Positions 34,175 to 42,975 are shown, numbered from the stretch's first letter. The stretch: DNA of 46,080 nucleotides from a bacterium (GCA_028727105.1 JAQYOU010000021.1:1-46080); one strand, 5' to 3'. Notes: generated by a model not told the origin, from the letters alone. Numbers and translations: made by a program.

Positions 34175-35114
34175 TGAGACATACTATTTTATTGTGAATG
34201 GGAATGCCGGAGTCGGCAGAAGAAAAAATATATGGAAGCATGCGCTGAAGCCGGAATTGATCCGGCGAGGTGTGCATTATCACCAGTATGCATGCTCGTA
34301 TCCGGGACACGGAACGAAGATCACCGCTCAGATCATGAAAGAGCATGAGGACAGGTTGAACCTTGTGGTAGTAGGCGGAGATGGCACCTTCAACGAGGTG
34401 CTGAATGGGATCTCGGATTTTTCGCGCGTCACGGTAAGCTATATACCGGCCGGCTCGGCCAACGATCTTGGCTATGCCCTTGGCATTTCATCTGATCCGC
34501 TGTGTGCATTGACGCGGATCCTGGATGAGGGAAGGATCTATCAGATGGATATTGGAAAAACCACCTTCCATCGTGATCGATCCAGCCGTTATTTTGCCAT
34601 CAGTTCGGGGATCGGACTGGATGCGGAGGCCTGCGTTCCGGACAGCGGTCGGTTGAAGGCTGTATTAAACCGGATCCGTTTAGGGAAACTGATCTATATG
34701 CTAAACACGATCCGCAAGGTACTTCGGTATCGTGCAACGGATGGCAAGCTTGTTTTTATTGACAAAAATGGAGAAACAAAGGAGCAAAAGGTGCACCGGC
34801 TGTTTTTTGTTGCGGGAATGAATCAGCCCTATGAGGGTGGGCATCTTCCGATGGCCGCCAATGCAAGCTCCTGTGATGGGATGCTGTCCTTTGCAATGGC
34901 CCACGATCTTGGCAATGTCAAAGCGCTGTTTTGCCTGGCGCTTTTGGCCGGCAGACAGCAGGATCGCATTCCCGGTTATGAGGTGGTGAATGCCCGCGCG
35001 TGCCATATTATGCTTAAGGATCAACAGGAAGTACATACAGACGGAGAGACCTTCGGAGGACAGTGGGATATCACCATGGAATGCCTGCCGAAGAAATTGC
35101 AGCTTCGCTTATAA
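34164..35114 (+). CDS. Diacylglycerol kinase-family lipid kinase (YegS/DgkB-like)
   Basis: The 316-residue protein has N-x-N-A-G-V-G-R and GGDGT (71-75) with PAGSANDLG, the nucleotide-binding core of the family. It would phosphorylate a lipid such as diacylglycerol at the membrane. The ATG at 34164 overlaps the deoR stop, so the two are translationally coupled; an upstream in-frame ATG deep inside deoR was rejected. There is no evident link to the BMC. Confidence 0.9.
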   Translation: MKNDETYYFIVNGNAGVGRRKNIWKHALKPELIRRGVHYHQYACSYPGHGTKITAQIMKEHEDRLNLVVVGGDGTFNEVLNGISDFSRVTVSYIPAGSANDLGYALGISSDPLCALTRILDEGRIYQMDIGKTTFHRDRSSRYFAISSGIGLDAEACVPDSGRLKAVLNRIRLGKLIYMLNTIRKVLRYRATDGKLVFIDKNGETKEQKVHRLFFVAGMNQPYEGGHLPMAANASSCDGMLSFAMAHDLGNVKALFCLALLAGRQQDRIPGYEVVNARACHIMLKDQQEVHTDGETFGGQWDITMECLPKKLQLRL

Positions 35115-35119
35115 AATAC

Positions 35120-35148
35120 GAATAAAAGAAAACCCCTTTTCATAAGAT
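35120..35148 (+). promoter_or_regulatory. Candidate sigma-E promoter for spoIVA
   Basis: GAATAAA (35120-35126) and CATAAGAT (35141-35148) are separated by 14 bases and approximate the sporulation sigma-E consensus, which drives spoIVA in Bacillus. The predicted start falls in the loop of the following hairpin. This is a weak match by eye. Confidence 0.4.
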
Positions 35149-35173
35149 TGATTATAATAGGAAAGGGGTTTTT
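35129..35173 (+). terminator. Terminator-like hairpin whose right arm is the spoIVA ribosome-binding site
   Basis: AAAACCCCTTTTC and GAAAGGGGTTTT pair with one mismatch, followed by T residues, forming a likely terminator of the lipid-kinase gene. AAAGGGG in the right arm (35162-35168) is also the Shine-Dalgarno sequence of spoIVA, nine bases before its ATG. Read-through RNA would hide the site; RNA starting in the loop would not. Confidence 0.7.
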
Positions 35174-35177
35174 ATTT

Positions 35178-36665
35178 ATGTCTGATAGATCACGTGCAGA
35201 ATACAATTTGTATAAGGACATCCGTGACAGGACCGGAGGAGAGATCTACCTTGGCGTGGTAGGTGCTGTCCGATCCGGGAAATCAACATTTATCAAACGT
35301 TTTATGGAGCTGATGGTGCTGCCGCACATAGAAGATGCCCATGAAAAGGAGCGGCTTACCGACGAACTGCCGCAGGCGGCTGCGGGAAAGGTGGTCATGA
35401 CGACGGAGCCGAAGTTTATCCCGAAGGAGGCCGCGCAGATCCGGGTGGCGGAGGATCTGGAGATCAAGGTCCGTATGATCGACTGTGTCGGTTACATGGT
35501 GGATGGGGCCAGCGGACATATGGAGGATGGAAAAGAGCGCATGGTGAAAACCCCCTGGTTCGAGGAGGAGATTCCCTTCACAAAGGCAGCGGAGCTTGGA
35601 ACGCAAAAGGTGATCCGGGACCATTCTACCATCGGGATCCTGATGACGACGGACGGATCCATTACGGATATTCCAAGAGCGTCCTACGAACCGGCAGAAC
35701 GGCGTACGGTAGAGGAATTAAAAAAGAGCGGAAAACCGTTTCTTGTGATCCTGAATACCAATAAGCCCTACAGTGAATCTACGAAGGCACTTGCGGGTCA
35801 GCTGACGGAACAATACCAGACAGCAGTGCTTCCGCTGAACTGTGATCAGTTACATATGGAGGATGTGGACCGGATCCTGGAGGAGATCCTGTATGAATTT
35901 CCGGTGAGCCGTCTGGAATTCTATCTTCCGAAATGGGTGAATGTGTTAAAGCTGGATCACCCGATCAAGCAGGCACTGTTTGCCCAGGCGAAAGAACTGC
36001 TGGAACAGGTGACAAATGTGCGTGATTTCAAAGAACTCGTGCTTCCAAAGGAAAGCGAGTATGTAAAAGAGGTCCGCAAGGAGGCCATGCGGCTTTCTGA
36101 CGGTGTGGGAGTTTTCCGCATGGAGGTGGATGAGAAATATTATTATGAAAACATCAGCCGTATGTCCGGTGTGACGGTAAAGGATGAGTACGAACTGATC
36201 GCACTTGTGCGGGAGCTGTCAGAGAAAAAACAGGAGTATGAGAAGGTGGCGGATGCGATGCAGTCCGTGAAGCTGCGCGGATACGGTGTGGTCACACCTA
36301 CGCTTTCCGACATCAACCTGGAGGAGCCAAAGCTAATGAAGCATGGCAGCAAATACGGGGTGCGCATGAAGGCAAGCTCCCCGTCCATCCATATGATCCG
36401 GGCGAATATAGAGACGGAGATCGCGCCCATCGTTGGAAGTGAAGAGCAGGCAAAGGATCTGATCAGCTATATCAAAGCGGGAAGATCCGATGAAGGAGGT
36501 GTCTGGAACACAAATATCTTCGGAAAAACGGTGGGAGAGCTGATGGAGGATGGCATCAAAAACAAGATCAACCGCATGGATGATGAGTGTCAGTTAAAAC
36601 TGCAGGATACGATGCAGAAGGTGGTTAATGACAACAATGGCGGGCTTGTATGCATTATTTTATAG
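35178..36665 (+). CDS. spoIVA: Stage IV sporulation protein A
   Basis: The 495-residue ATPase forms the base layer of the spore coat on the forespore surface. GAVRSGKS (29-36) is the Walker A motif, DCVGYMVDGASGH follows, and the C-terminal GGLVCIIL resembles the conserved SpoIVA terminus. Length matches the family (about 492). I chose the ATG at 35178 with AAAGGGG upstream. This gene shows that the organism belongs to an endospore-forming lineage. Confidence 0.97.
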   Translation: MSDRSRAEYNLYKDIRDRTGGEIYLGVVGAVRSGKSTFIKRFMELMVLPHIEDAHEKERLTDELPQAAAGKVVMTTEPKFIPKEAAQIRVAEDLEIKVRMIDCVGYMVDGASGHMEDGKERMVKTPWFEEEIPFTKAAELGTQKVIRDHSTIGILMTTDGSITDIPRASYEPAERRTVEELKKSGKPFLVILNTNKPYSESTKALAGQLTEQYQTAVLPLNCDQLHMEDVDRILEEILYEFPVSRLEFYLPKWVNVLKLDHPIKQALFAQAKELLEQVTNVRDFKELVLPKESEYVKEVRKEAMRLSDGVGVFRMEVDEKYYYENISRMSGVTVKDEYELIALVRELSEKKQEYEKVADAMQSVKLRGYGVVTPTLSDINLEEPKLMKHGSKYGVRMKASSPSIHMIRANIETEIAPIVGSEEQAKDLISYIKAGRSDEGGVWNTNIFGKTVGELMEDGIKNKINRMDDECQLKLQDTMQKVVNDNNGGLVCIIL

Positions 36666-36672
36666 AAGTATC

Positions 36673-36709
36673 AGCCGGGGAGACGAAGGCCTCCCCGGCT
36701 TGTTTTTTT
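36673..36709 (+). terminator. Rho-independent terminator after spoIVA
   Basis: AGCCGGGGAG and CTCCCCGGCT form a perfect 10-bp stem with an eight-base loop, followed by TGTTTTTTT. Confidence 0.92.
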
Positions 36710-36728
36710 GTATGAATATAGGTATAAT
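36700..36728 (+). promoter_or_regulatory. Sigma-A promoter for the MATE gene
   Basis: TTGTTT (36700-36705), a 17-base spacer and a perfect TATAAT (36723-36728) precede the MATE gene. The -35 lies in the U-run of the spoIVA terminator. Confidence 0.6.
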
Positions 36729-36802
36729 ATCCGCGTGGGTAATAAGAACTGTCGCAGAATGTCTCAGACGAGACAAAGGCCCGCGTATGAGGAAGAGGAA
36801 CT

Positions 36803-38119
36803 ATGAACGTAAGAAAACAATTTGCAAAATATGTCTCTCAAAATATATTAGGAATGGTCGGTATATCGCTGTATATTCTTGCGGATACTTTTTTTATTGC
36901 ACAGGCGGTAGGTGCGGACGGTATCACGGCATTGAATCTGGTGCTCCCGCTGTACAGTTTTATCTTTGCGATCGGACAGATGATCGGGGTGGGAAGCGCC
37001 ATCCGCTTTGCGGTGGAAAATGGTCAGGGACGTGAAAAAAAGTTTCCATGGTTTTCGAATGCCCTGATCTGGACAACCCTTTTTGGAGCGATCTTTATGC
37101 TGATCGGATTGCTGTTTCCGGAGCAGCTTGTAGCGCTGATGGGCGGTGATGCTTCGATCGTGGCTGTTGGAGCACCTTATACAAGGATATTCATGAGCTT
37201 TTCCATCTTTTTCATGTGGAACCATGTGTGCAATGCTTTTGTGCGAAATGACGGTTCGCCCACGATCGCGATGGCTGCAACGTTGTTCAGCAGTCTGTTT
37301 AACATCGTGTTTGACTATATACTCATGTATCCGATGCATATGGGTATGGAAGGCGCTGCACTTGCAACTGCCTGCTCACCTATCGTTGGGATCCTCATCT
37401 GTATGGTGCATATCCTGTCAAAAAGATCATCATTAAAGTTTCATCTTATGAAGCCGGATGCAAAAAAGCTTTGGCTGTCATGTCAGGTGGGTGTGTCCGC
37501 GTTTATCGGGGAGATGTCCTCCGGCGTGACGACGCTTGCATTCAATTATCTGATACTTGGACTTGCCGGAAATACCGGTGTTGCTGCGTATGGTGTGGTG
37601 GCAAATCTGGCGATCGTGGTGATGGCTTTGTTTAATGGTATTGCCCAGGGTTCCCAGCCCATCGTCAGCGATTACTACGGCAGAAATGAACGGGCAATGA
37701 TCCGCCGTGTGAGTCGGATGGGATTTGGACTTTCTTTTGTATTTGCCGTTTTGATCGTGGTGATCATGTGGCTGTATCCGGCGCAGCTTACAGCTGTGTT
37801 CAACAAGGCGGATGATCCGGTGCTGGCAATGTATGCAGAGGAAGGTCTGCGGCTGTATATGCTTGGATTTTTCTTTGCAGGATGGAATATGTTAGGGGCA
37901 TCGGTCTTAAGCGCCATGGAACAGGCGCGGGCTGCTTTTGTGGCATCCATGTTAAGAGGCTTTGTACTGATCCTGCTGTGTGCCTTTGTTCTGGCGGCGC
38001 TATTTGGAATGACAGGTGTGTGGCTTTCGTATCCGGTGGCTGAGGCGCTGACGCTGGTGGTTACCCTTACAGGGATGAGGAAGGCATTGCGGGCGGGGGT
38101 TGAGAAGAACATACATTGA
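36803..38119 (+). CDS. MATE family efflux transporter
   Basis: The 438-residue membrane protein has about 12 hydrophobic segments in two halves, as in multidrug and toxin extrusion antiporters. ADTFFIAQAVGADGITALNLVLP near the start is the first-half signature, and FNGIAQGSQPIVSDYYG belongs to the second half. It would export organic cations or similar compounds using an Na+ or H+ gradient. AGAGGAA precedes the ATG. Confidence 0.93.
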   Translation: MNVRKQFAKYVSQNILGMVGISLYILADTFFIAQAVGADGITALNLVLPLYSFIFAIGQMIGVGSAIRFAVENGQGREKKFPWFSNALIWTTLFGAIFMLIGLLFPEQLVALMGGDASIVAVGAPYTRIFMSFSIFFMWNHVCNAFVRNDGSPTIAMAATLFSSLFNIVFDYILMYPMHMGMEGAALATACSPIVGILICMVHILSKRSSLKFHLMKPDAKKLWLSCQVGVSAFIGEMSSGVTTLAFNYLILGLAGNTGVAAYGVVANLAIVVMALFNGIAQGSQPIVSDYYGRNERAMIRRVSRMGFGLSFVFAVLIVVIMWLYPAQLTAVFNKADDPVLAMYAEEGLRLYMLGFFFAGWNMLGASVLSAMEQARAAFVASMLRGFVLILLCAFVLAALFGMTGVWLSYPVAEALTLVVTLTGMRKALRAGVEKNIH

Positions 38120-38185
38120 AAAATGCCTGTTGTGTATGGCTTGGGAAGAACGCATATTGAAAATGCCTGTTGTTTGCGGGCTGAT
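38105..38185 (+). repeat. Tandem direct repeat of about 41 bp at the MATE 3' end
   Basis: AAGAAC (38105) and AAGAAC (38146) begin two similar blocks that share ATTGAAAA and TGCCTGTTGT. The first block overlaps the end and stop codon of the MATE gene and the second fills the gap before the next gene, suggesting a local duplication. Confidence 0.65.
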
Positions 38186-38197
38186 AAGGAAGCGGGA

Positions 38198-38812
38198 ATG
38201 GGAGATATGAAACGCATGAAAAAAATTATTTTAATCATAATTGCAGTTGTGGTTGTAATCGGAGCGGTGCTGGTCGTATCAGCGATGATCGCGATCTATC
38301 AGGGTGCAAAGGGACAGGCCGTGGCAGAGGATACGCCGGCGGTCGTGCTGGGGTGTCATGTGAAAGATGGACGCCCGAGCCGCATTCTGGGTGAGCGGAT
38401 CGATGCTGCCTATGAGTATCTGGTGGATCATCCAAAGGCGATCGCAGTGCTTTCCGGCGGACAGGGCGAGGATGAGGCAATCTCCGAAGCGGAGTGCATG
38501 TATCGGGAACTGACGGCACGGGGCATTGAGGGTAGTCGTCTTTACAAGGAGGAGTCATCGGTCAATACGCCGACCAACCTGCGTCAATCCCGTGGGATTC
38601 TGGAGGAGGCACTCGGCGCGGACAGCACCTGGGCAGAAGATCGCGAGATCGCGCTGATCACCAGTGAATTTCACTGCTACAGAGGCTGTCTTCACGCAAG
38701 ACAGGAGGGCTTAAGCCCGGTGGCGTATGCCTCAAAGACAGCAATGCCCTATGTGATCCCGTTCTATCTGCGGGAGATCGTGGCGGTCGTGTACACGTGG
38801 TTTTTCAGGTGA
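38198..38812 (+). CDS. YdcF/SanA-like DUF218 membrane-anchored protein
   Basis: The 204-residue protein has one N-terminal membrane helix (about residues 10-32) and a DUF218 domain. AVVLGCHVKDGRPSRILGERID is the domain start and VLSGGQGEDEAISEA the next motif, followed by N-T-P-T-N and ITSEFHCYR. The family includes SanA, YdcF and ElyC, linked to cell-envelope functions; the reaction is unknown. The start is uncertain among ATGs at 38198, 38207 and 38216; AAGGAAG favours 38198. Confidence 0.85.
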   Translation: MGDMKRMKKIILIIIAVVVVIGAVLVVSAMIAIYQGAKGQAVAEDTPAVVLGCHVKDGRPSRILGERIDAAYEYLVDHPKAIAVLSGGQGEDEAISEAECMYRELTARGIEGSRLYKEESSVNTPTNLRQSRGILEEALGADSTWAEDREIALITSEFHCYRGCLHARQEGLSPVAYASKTAMPYVIPFYLREIVAVVYTWFFR

Positions 38813-38858
38813 GCGAAAGGTGGATGAAAACAGGTATTTCAAAACGAAGGTTCGTGCC

Positions 38859-38887
38859 TTGCGTCCGGGCATTTGTTTTGGTACAAT
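38859..38887 (+). promoter_or_regulatory. Sigma-A promoter for the nucleoside phosphorylase gene
   Basis: TTGCGT (38859-38864), a 17-base spacer and TACAAT (38882-38887) lie about 70 bases before the ATG at 38956. Confidence 0.6.
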
Positions 38888-38955
38888 AAGGAATAATGCT
38901 TAAAACGTAACAGAGCAAAGGTGGCAGAAAATCTTATATGCAAGGAGACGTGATT

Positions 38956-39789
38956 ATGAACGAAGTATATGAAAAATTAGTAAAATGCTGTGAGAGCGTA
39001 AAGGCAAAGGTTGATTTTACACCGGAGGTGGCGCTGATCCTCGGTTCCGGTCTTGGTGATTATGCAGATCAGATCGATGTGGTGGCAACATTGGATTACA
39101 AAGAGATCGAGGGATTTCCGGTATCCACGGTTCCGCTGCATAAGGGACGTTTTGTATTTGGATATGTGGAGGATGTTCCGGTAGTGATCATGCAGGGACG
39201 CGTGCACTATTACGAGGGATATCCCATGACAGATGTGGTGCTGCCGACCCGTCTGATGAAGATGCTGGGCGCAAAGGTGCTGTTTTTGACAAATGCATCC
39301 GGCGGTATCAAGCAGGGCTTCCACGCCGGTGATTTCATGCTGATCAAGGATCACATTTCCTGTTTCGTGCCTTCTCCGCTTTTGGGTGAAAACATTGAAG
39401 AGCTCGGAACCCGTTTCCCAGATATGAGCCATGTGTATGATGAGGATCTGCAGCAGATCGCAAAGAAGGCGGCCTGCGATCTTGGCATCAATTTAAAAGA
39501 GGGTGTGTATATCCAGCTTACCGGACCTGCTTATGAGACTCCGGCAGAGATCAGCATGTGCCGTGCGATGGGTGCAGATGCGGTTGGTATGTCCACGGCG
39601 TGCGAGGCACAGGCTGCAAAGCATATGGGCATGAAGGTTGTCGGCATTTCCTGCATCTCCAATCTGGCGGCAGGCATTTCTCCGAAGCCGTTGAGCCATG
39701 CGGAGATCACAGAGACTGCGGATGCGGTCGCACCGATGTTCAAACAGCTGCTGACGGAGACCATCAAGGGTATCGCTAAGACATTATAG
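38956..39789 (+). CDS. punA: Purine nucleoside phosphorylase, trimeric type
   Basis: The 277-residue enzyme cleaves inosine and guanosine with phosphate to the base and ribose-1-phosphate. ILGSGLGDYAD is the phosphate-binding loop, GRVHYYEGYP and NASGGI are conserved, and GPAYETPAEI and MSTACEAQAA mark the low-molecular-mass trimeric class. AAGGAG precedes the ATG at 38956. Its last 13 bases are repeated after the adjacent mobile-like element. Confidence 0.95.
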   Translation: MNEVYEKLVKCCESVKAKVDFTPEVALILGSGLGDYADQIDVVATLDYKEIEGFPVSTVPLHKGRFVFGYVEDVPVVIMQGRVHYYEGYPMTDVVLPTRLMKMLGAKVLFLTNASGGIKQGFHAGDFMLIKDHISCFVPSPLLGENIEELGTRFPDMSHVYDEDLQQIAKKAACDLGINLKEGVYIQLTGPAYETPAEISMCRAMGADAVGMSTACEAQAAKHMGMKVVGISCISNLAAGISPKPLSHAEITETADAVAPMFKQLLTETIKGIAKTL

Positions 39790-39991
39790 AAAATTGCGAA
39801 ACTCTTTCATAACGTATATGGGGAATGCGAGACACCATGTATCAGGCAGTGCACTTTGGAGCGGCTGGTACTTAGTGACCGTATTTTGGTCACTTATGTA
39901 CCACTGCCAGCGACAAGTAGCGGGAGCGTGCCTGCCATACATGTGCTCGCATGACCAAAAAATATGACGTAAATAGTTTCGCAATTTCCTG
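39790..39991. repeat. Palindromic MITE-like element, copy 2, with flanking 13-bp duplication
   Basis: This 202-bp copy matches the element at 21303 over most of its length. Terminal inverted repeats are TTGCGAAAC (39794-39802) and GTTTCGCAA (39976-39984). TAAGACATTATAG flanks it on both sides (39777-39789 and 39992-40004); the left copy is the end of punA with its stop codon. Where copy 1 has ATGTGAG/CTCACAT, this copy has ATGCGAG/CTCGCAT, so both arms changed together. Confidence 0.88.
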
Positions 39992-40026
39992 TAAGACATT
40001 ATAGTGACGAAGGAGAACATAAACGA

Positions 40027-41331
40027 ATGAATGTACGTTTTTACAATGCGAAGGTCCTTTGCCTGAAGGATGACGCAAAGCGTGAATATCAGATCATAGA
40101 GGGAGAGCTTTGGGTGCGTGGTGATTCCATTGCCTACATTGGTGATGGAAGTGACACGGGTAGTGTCTTACAGCCCGGTGAAGTGATCCTGTGGGATCGT
40201 GAGATCGATGCAGCCGGAAAGCTGATCCTCTCCGGATTTAAAAATGCTCATACCCATACGGCCATGACATTTCTGCGCTCTTTTGCGGATGATCTGCCGC
40301 TGCAGAGCTGGCTGTTTGATCAGGTATTTCCCAGAGAGGGGCAGCTCACCGAGGACGATTGCTACTGGCTGAATATTTTGGGTATCATGGAATACCTGAC
40401 CAGTGGTATCACATCCAATTTTGATATGTATTTCTTTCCGCCGGTGGATGCGAAGGCATCTGCGAATACCGGATTTCGTACGGTACAGACCAGCGGGCTG
40501 AATAACTTTGGCGGAACCGTGGAACTCCTGGAGGAAAATTATCATATTGTCAATGAGATGAGTGATCTGACAAGCTTTATCGTCGGCTTTCATGCAGAAT
40601 ACACGACTTCCATGGAACTGATGGAGGGTGTGGCAAAGCTGGCACAGAAGCTGAAAAGTCCGGTTTTCATGCATAACTCTGAGACAAAGTCAGAGGTGGA
40701 AGAGTGTATCGGCCGTTGGGGCAAGACGCCGACACAGCTTACCGAAGATCTGGGTATGTATGAGTACGGCGGCGGTGGTTATCACTGTGTATGGATGGAT
40801 GACAAGGATTTTGAGATATTCAAAAAGCGTAGGCTGACTGCGGTGACAAATCCGGCTTCCAATCTGAAACTGGCCAGCGGTATTGCGCCCATCAGCCGCT
40901 ATCTCTCCGAGGGTATTCCGGTGGCGATCGGAACGGACGGACCGGCCAGCAACAACTGTCTGGACATGTTCCGGGAGATGTTCCTGACAACTGCACTGGC
41001 AAAGGTGAAAGACATGGATGCAGCAGCGGTTCCTGCGAACGAGGTGTTTTATATGGCAACGACGGCAGGTGCACATGCGATGGGCCTGAACGACTGTGAT
41101 GATCTGGCGGTGGGCAAAAAGGCGGATCTTGTCATGATCGATCTGATGCAGCCGAACATGCAGCCGGAGAATAATCTGGTGAAAAATCTGGTCTACAGCG
41201 GAAGCAAACAGAATGTGGTCATGACGATGGTCAACGGACAGATCCTTTATGAGAACGGCGTTTTCAGCATCGGTTTTGATCCGAAGGAGATCTACGCGAA
41301 GGCGAATGCGGTCATCGGAAGAATGAAATAG
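40027..41331 (+). CDS. MtaD/SsnA-like amidohydrolase (MTA/SAH or adenosine deaminase family)
   Basis: The 434-residue amidohydrolase has the metal motif NAHTHTAM (H75 and H77), a GFHAE histidine, M-H-N-S-E-T, and G-T-D-G-P-A-S-N-N with the metal-binding Asp. The family includes 5'-methylthioadenosine/S-adenosylhomocysteine deaminases, guanine deaminases and triazine hydrolases. Being next to a purine nucleoside phosphorylase suggests deamination of an adenosine-type nucleoside before phosphorolysis. AAGGAG lies 11 bases before the ATG. Confidence 0.88.
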   Translation: MNVRFYNAKVLCLKDDAKREYQIIEGELWVRGDSIAYIGDGSDTGSVLQPGEVILWDREIDAAGKLILSGFKNAHTHTAMTFLRSFADDLPLQSWLFDQVFPREGQLTEDDCYWLNILGIMEYLTSGITSNFDMYFFPPVDAKASANTGFRTVQTSGLNNFGGTVELLEENYHIVNEMSDLTSFIVGFHAEYTTSMELMEGVAKLAQKLKSPVFMHNSETKSEVEECIGRWGKTPTQLTEDLGMYEYGGGGYHCVWMDDKDFEIFKKRRLTAVTNPASNLKLASGIAPISRYLSEGIPVAIGTDGPASNNCLDMFREMFLTTALAKVKDMDAAAVPANEVFYMATTAGAHAMGLNDCDDLAVGKKADLVMIDLMQPNMQPENNLVKNLVYSGSKQNVVMTMVNGQILYENGVFSIGFDPKEIYAKANAVIGRMK

Positions 41332-41350
41332 TTTTTAGAGGTTTAAGAAT

Positions 41351-42103
41351 ATGAACGTATTATTTATTCACCACAGCTGTTTTGTGGTAGAGCTGGATAC
41401 AAAGGTGCTGGTTTTTGACTACTTTAACGGCGACCGTGTCAATGGATATCATTTTGGCGGAAAGCTGCCAATCTATGATGCGGACACACCCATGTACTTT
41501 TTTGCCAGCCACAAGCATCAGGATCATTTTGATATGGATATCTACCGCTTTGCGGAGCGTTATGAAAATATCCACTACATCATTTCCAAGGATGCGAAGC
41601 TGAGTCCGAATTTTATGAAGAAGCATGGTATTGATCCTGCGATCCGGGAGAAGATCACCTATGTCACAAATAACGAGGAATACGTTGTTGATGATATGAA
41701 AATACGTACCTATCTGTCAACGGATGCGGGCGTGGCATTTGCTGTGGAGGCTGACGGAAAGAACATCTATCATGCAGGGGATCTGCACAACTGGACCTGG
41801 GAGGGTGCGGGTGATCTTGTGAACGGCAAGATGGAGCGCGGCTACAAGCATCAGATCAACCAGATGGAGAACACCTATTTTGATGCGGCATTTGTGGTGC
41901 TGGATCCGAGACTGGAGCAGCATAAGTTCAAGGGCTTTGACTATTTCCTGAAAAATGTTTCTGCGAAATATGTGTTCCCGATGCATTGCTGGCAGGAATA
42001 CGGCATCATTGATGAATATCTGAGCCGTATTTCAAATCCGGCTTTTACGGGACGCATTATGCGCATAGATCATGAAAATCAGTACTTTGAAGGTCTGGAG
42101 TAA
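41351..42103 (+). CDS. Metallo-beta-lactamase-fold hydrolase
   Basis: The 250-residue protein has the H-x-H-x-D-H metal motif in SHKHQDHFD, a later HAGD and a C-terminal MHCWQEYG histidine. It resembles the UlaG-like group of metal-dependent hydrolases. It starts 20 bases after the amidohydrolase gene, so the two may share a salvage or repair pathway. The substrate is not known. Confidence 0.85.
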   Translation: MNVLFIHHSCFVVELDTKVLVFDYFNGDRVNGYHFGGKLPIYDADTPMYFFASHKHQDHFDMDIYRFAERYENIHYIISKDAKLSPNFMKKHGIDPAIREKITYVTNNEEYVVDDMKIRTYLSTDAGVAFAVEADGKNIYHAGDLHNWTWEGAGDLVNGKMERGYKHQINQMENTYFDAAFVVLDPRLEQHKFKGFDYFLKNVSAKYVFPMHCWQEYGIIDEYLSRISNPAFTGRIMRIDHENQYFEGLE

Positions 42104-42137
42104 AAATCCATTGCGAAGAAATTTTCATGGATTTTTG
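42102..42137 (+). terminator. Rho-independent terminator after the MBL-fold gene
   Basis: AAAAATCCAT (42102-42111) and ATGGATTTTT (42127-42136) form a 10-bp stem ending in a T-run. The left arm overlaps the stop codon. Confidence 0.8.
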
Positions 42138-42166
42138 CATCAGAATTTCGAAAGAAATGAGGAATT

Positions 42167-42643
42167 ATGAAAGTTACTATTTTTACGGACGGGGCAGCCA
42201 GAGGAAATCCGGATGGCCCCGGCGGCTACGGCGTGGTGCTCCGCTATGTGGACAGCAAGGGCACGGTGCACGAGAAGGAGCTGTCCGCCGGATACAAAAA
42301 AACGACGAACAATCGCATGGAGTTGATGGCTGCGATCCGTGGCCTTCAGCAGTTAAACCGCCCCTGTGAGGTGGATCTGTACTCGGATTCCAAGTATCTG
42401 ACAGATGCATTTAATCAAAAATGGATCGAGGGCTGGCAGAAAAAAGGATGGGTGAAATCCGACAAAAAGCCGGTGAAAAACATTGATCTGTGGAAGACGC
42501 TTCTTGCAGCCATGGAGCCCCATCACGTGCATTTTATCTGGGTGAAGGGTCATGACGGGCATCCGGAGAACGAGCGGTGTGATATGCTTGCGACAAGTGC
42601 CGCGGATGGAAGTGAGCTATTGGAGGATGTGGTTGCTGTTTAG
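42167..42643 (+). CDS. rnhA: Ribonuclease HI
   Basis: The 158-residue enzyme degrades the RNA strand of RNA-DNA hybrids. The catalytic acids are in [10 protein letters not shown] (Asp), [10 protein letters not shown] (Glu) and YSDSKYL (Asp), with the late D in NERCDMLA. The basic protrusion ([16 protein letters not shown]) is present, as in E. coli RNase HI. ATGAGGAA precedes the ATG. Confidence 0.95.
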   Translation: MKVTIFTDGAARGNPDGPGGYGVVLRYVDSKGTVHEKELSAGYKKTTNNRMELMAAIRGLQQLNRPCEVDLYSDSKYLTDAFNQKWIEGWQKKGWVKSDKKPVKNIDLWKTLLAAMEPHHVHFIWVKGHDGHPENERCDMLATSAADGSELLEDVVAV

Positions 42644-42776
42644 ACCCACGTCACGCACTCCGCTGCGGGGCGTGGAGAGAACATGTAAAGGAGCCAATGC
42701 TTCCCTGCCATGCCGTCAGGCATCTTTCAATGCAGGGAAGCCCGGTTACTGGAACGAGGTACGAGTGAACAGTAAC
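42644..42776. repeat. Palindromes downstream of rnhA
   Basis: The 429-base gap before the next gene holds several inverted repeats and no gene in this part. GCTTCCCTGC (42699-42708) pairs with GCAGGGAAGC (42732-42741), a 10-bp stem with GCC/GGC inside the loop. GTTACTG (42745-42751) pairs with CAGTAAC (42770-42776). CCACG/CGTGG near 42646-42675 is a third, weaker hairpin that may end rnhA. Confidence 0.7.
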
Positions 42777-42795
42777 AGGATGTGGTTGCTTGTTT

Positions 42796-42831
42796 GAACT
42801 GACTGAACTGACTGAACTGACTGCACTGACT
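42796..42831 (+). repeat. Four tandem copies of a 9-bp unit
   Basis: GAACTGACT is repeated three times exactly and once as GCACTGACT. It abuts the next palindromic element. With so short a unit, copy number could vary between strains by slippage. Confidence 0.85.
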
Positions 42832-42975
42832 GTTCAGAGCCATTCGCAAAATCGCTGCTCCGCAGCTTTCCTTTTGCTCATGTTTGGCTCTCGCCAAAGA
42901 AATTTACGTGCAAATCGACTCGTTCATGCAAGCATGACTCGTGATTTTCGCGTAAATTGTCATGGCTCTGAACAG
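42830..42975. repeat. 146-bp element with perfect 14-bp terminal inverted repeats
   Basis: CTGTTCAGAGCCAT (42830-42843) and ATGGCTCTGAACAG (42962-42975) are perfect inverted ends. Inside, 42901-42958 is a second, imperfect inverted repeat starting AATTTACG and ending CGTAAATT, with CATGC-AA-GCATG at its centre. No gene is present. The form fits a small non-autonomous element or a repetitive extragenic palindrome. Confidence 0.75.

Noticed and set aside
42796-42831. Short tandem repeats as a CRISPR remnant
   Set aside because: The unit is 9 bp with no spacers, and no cas gene is present.
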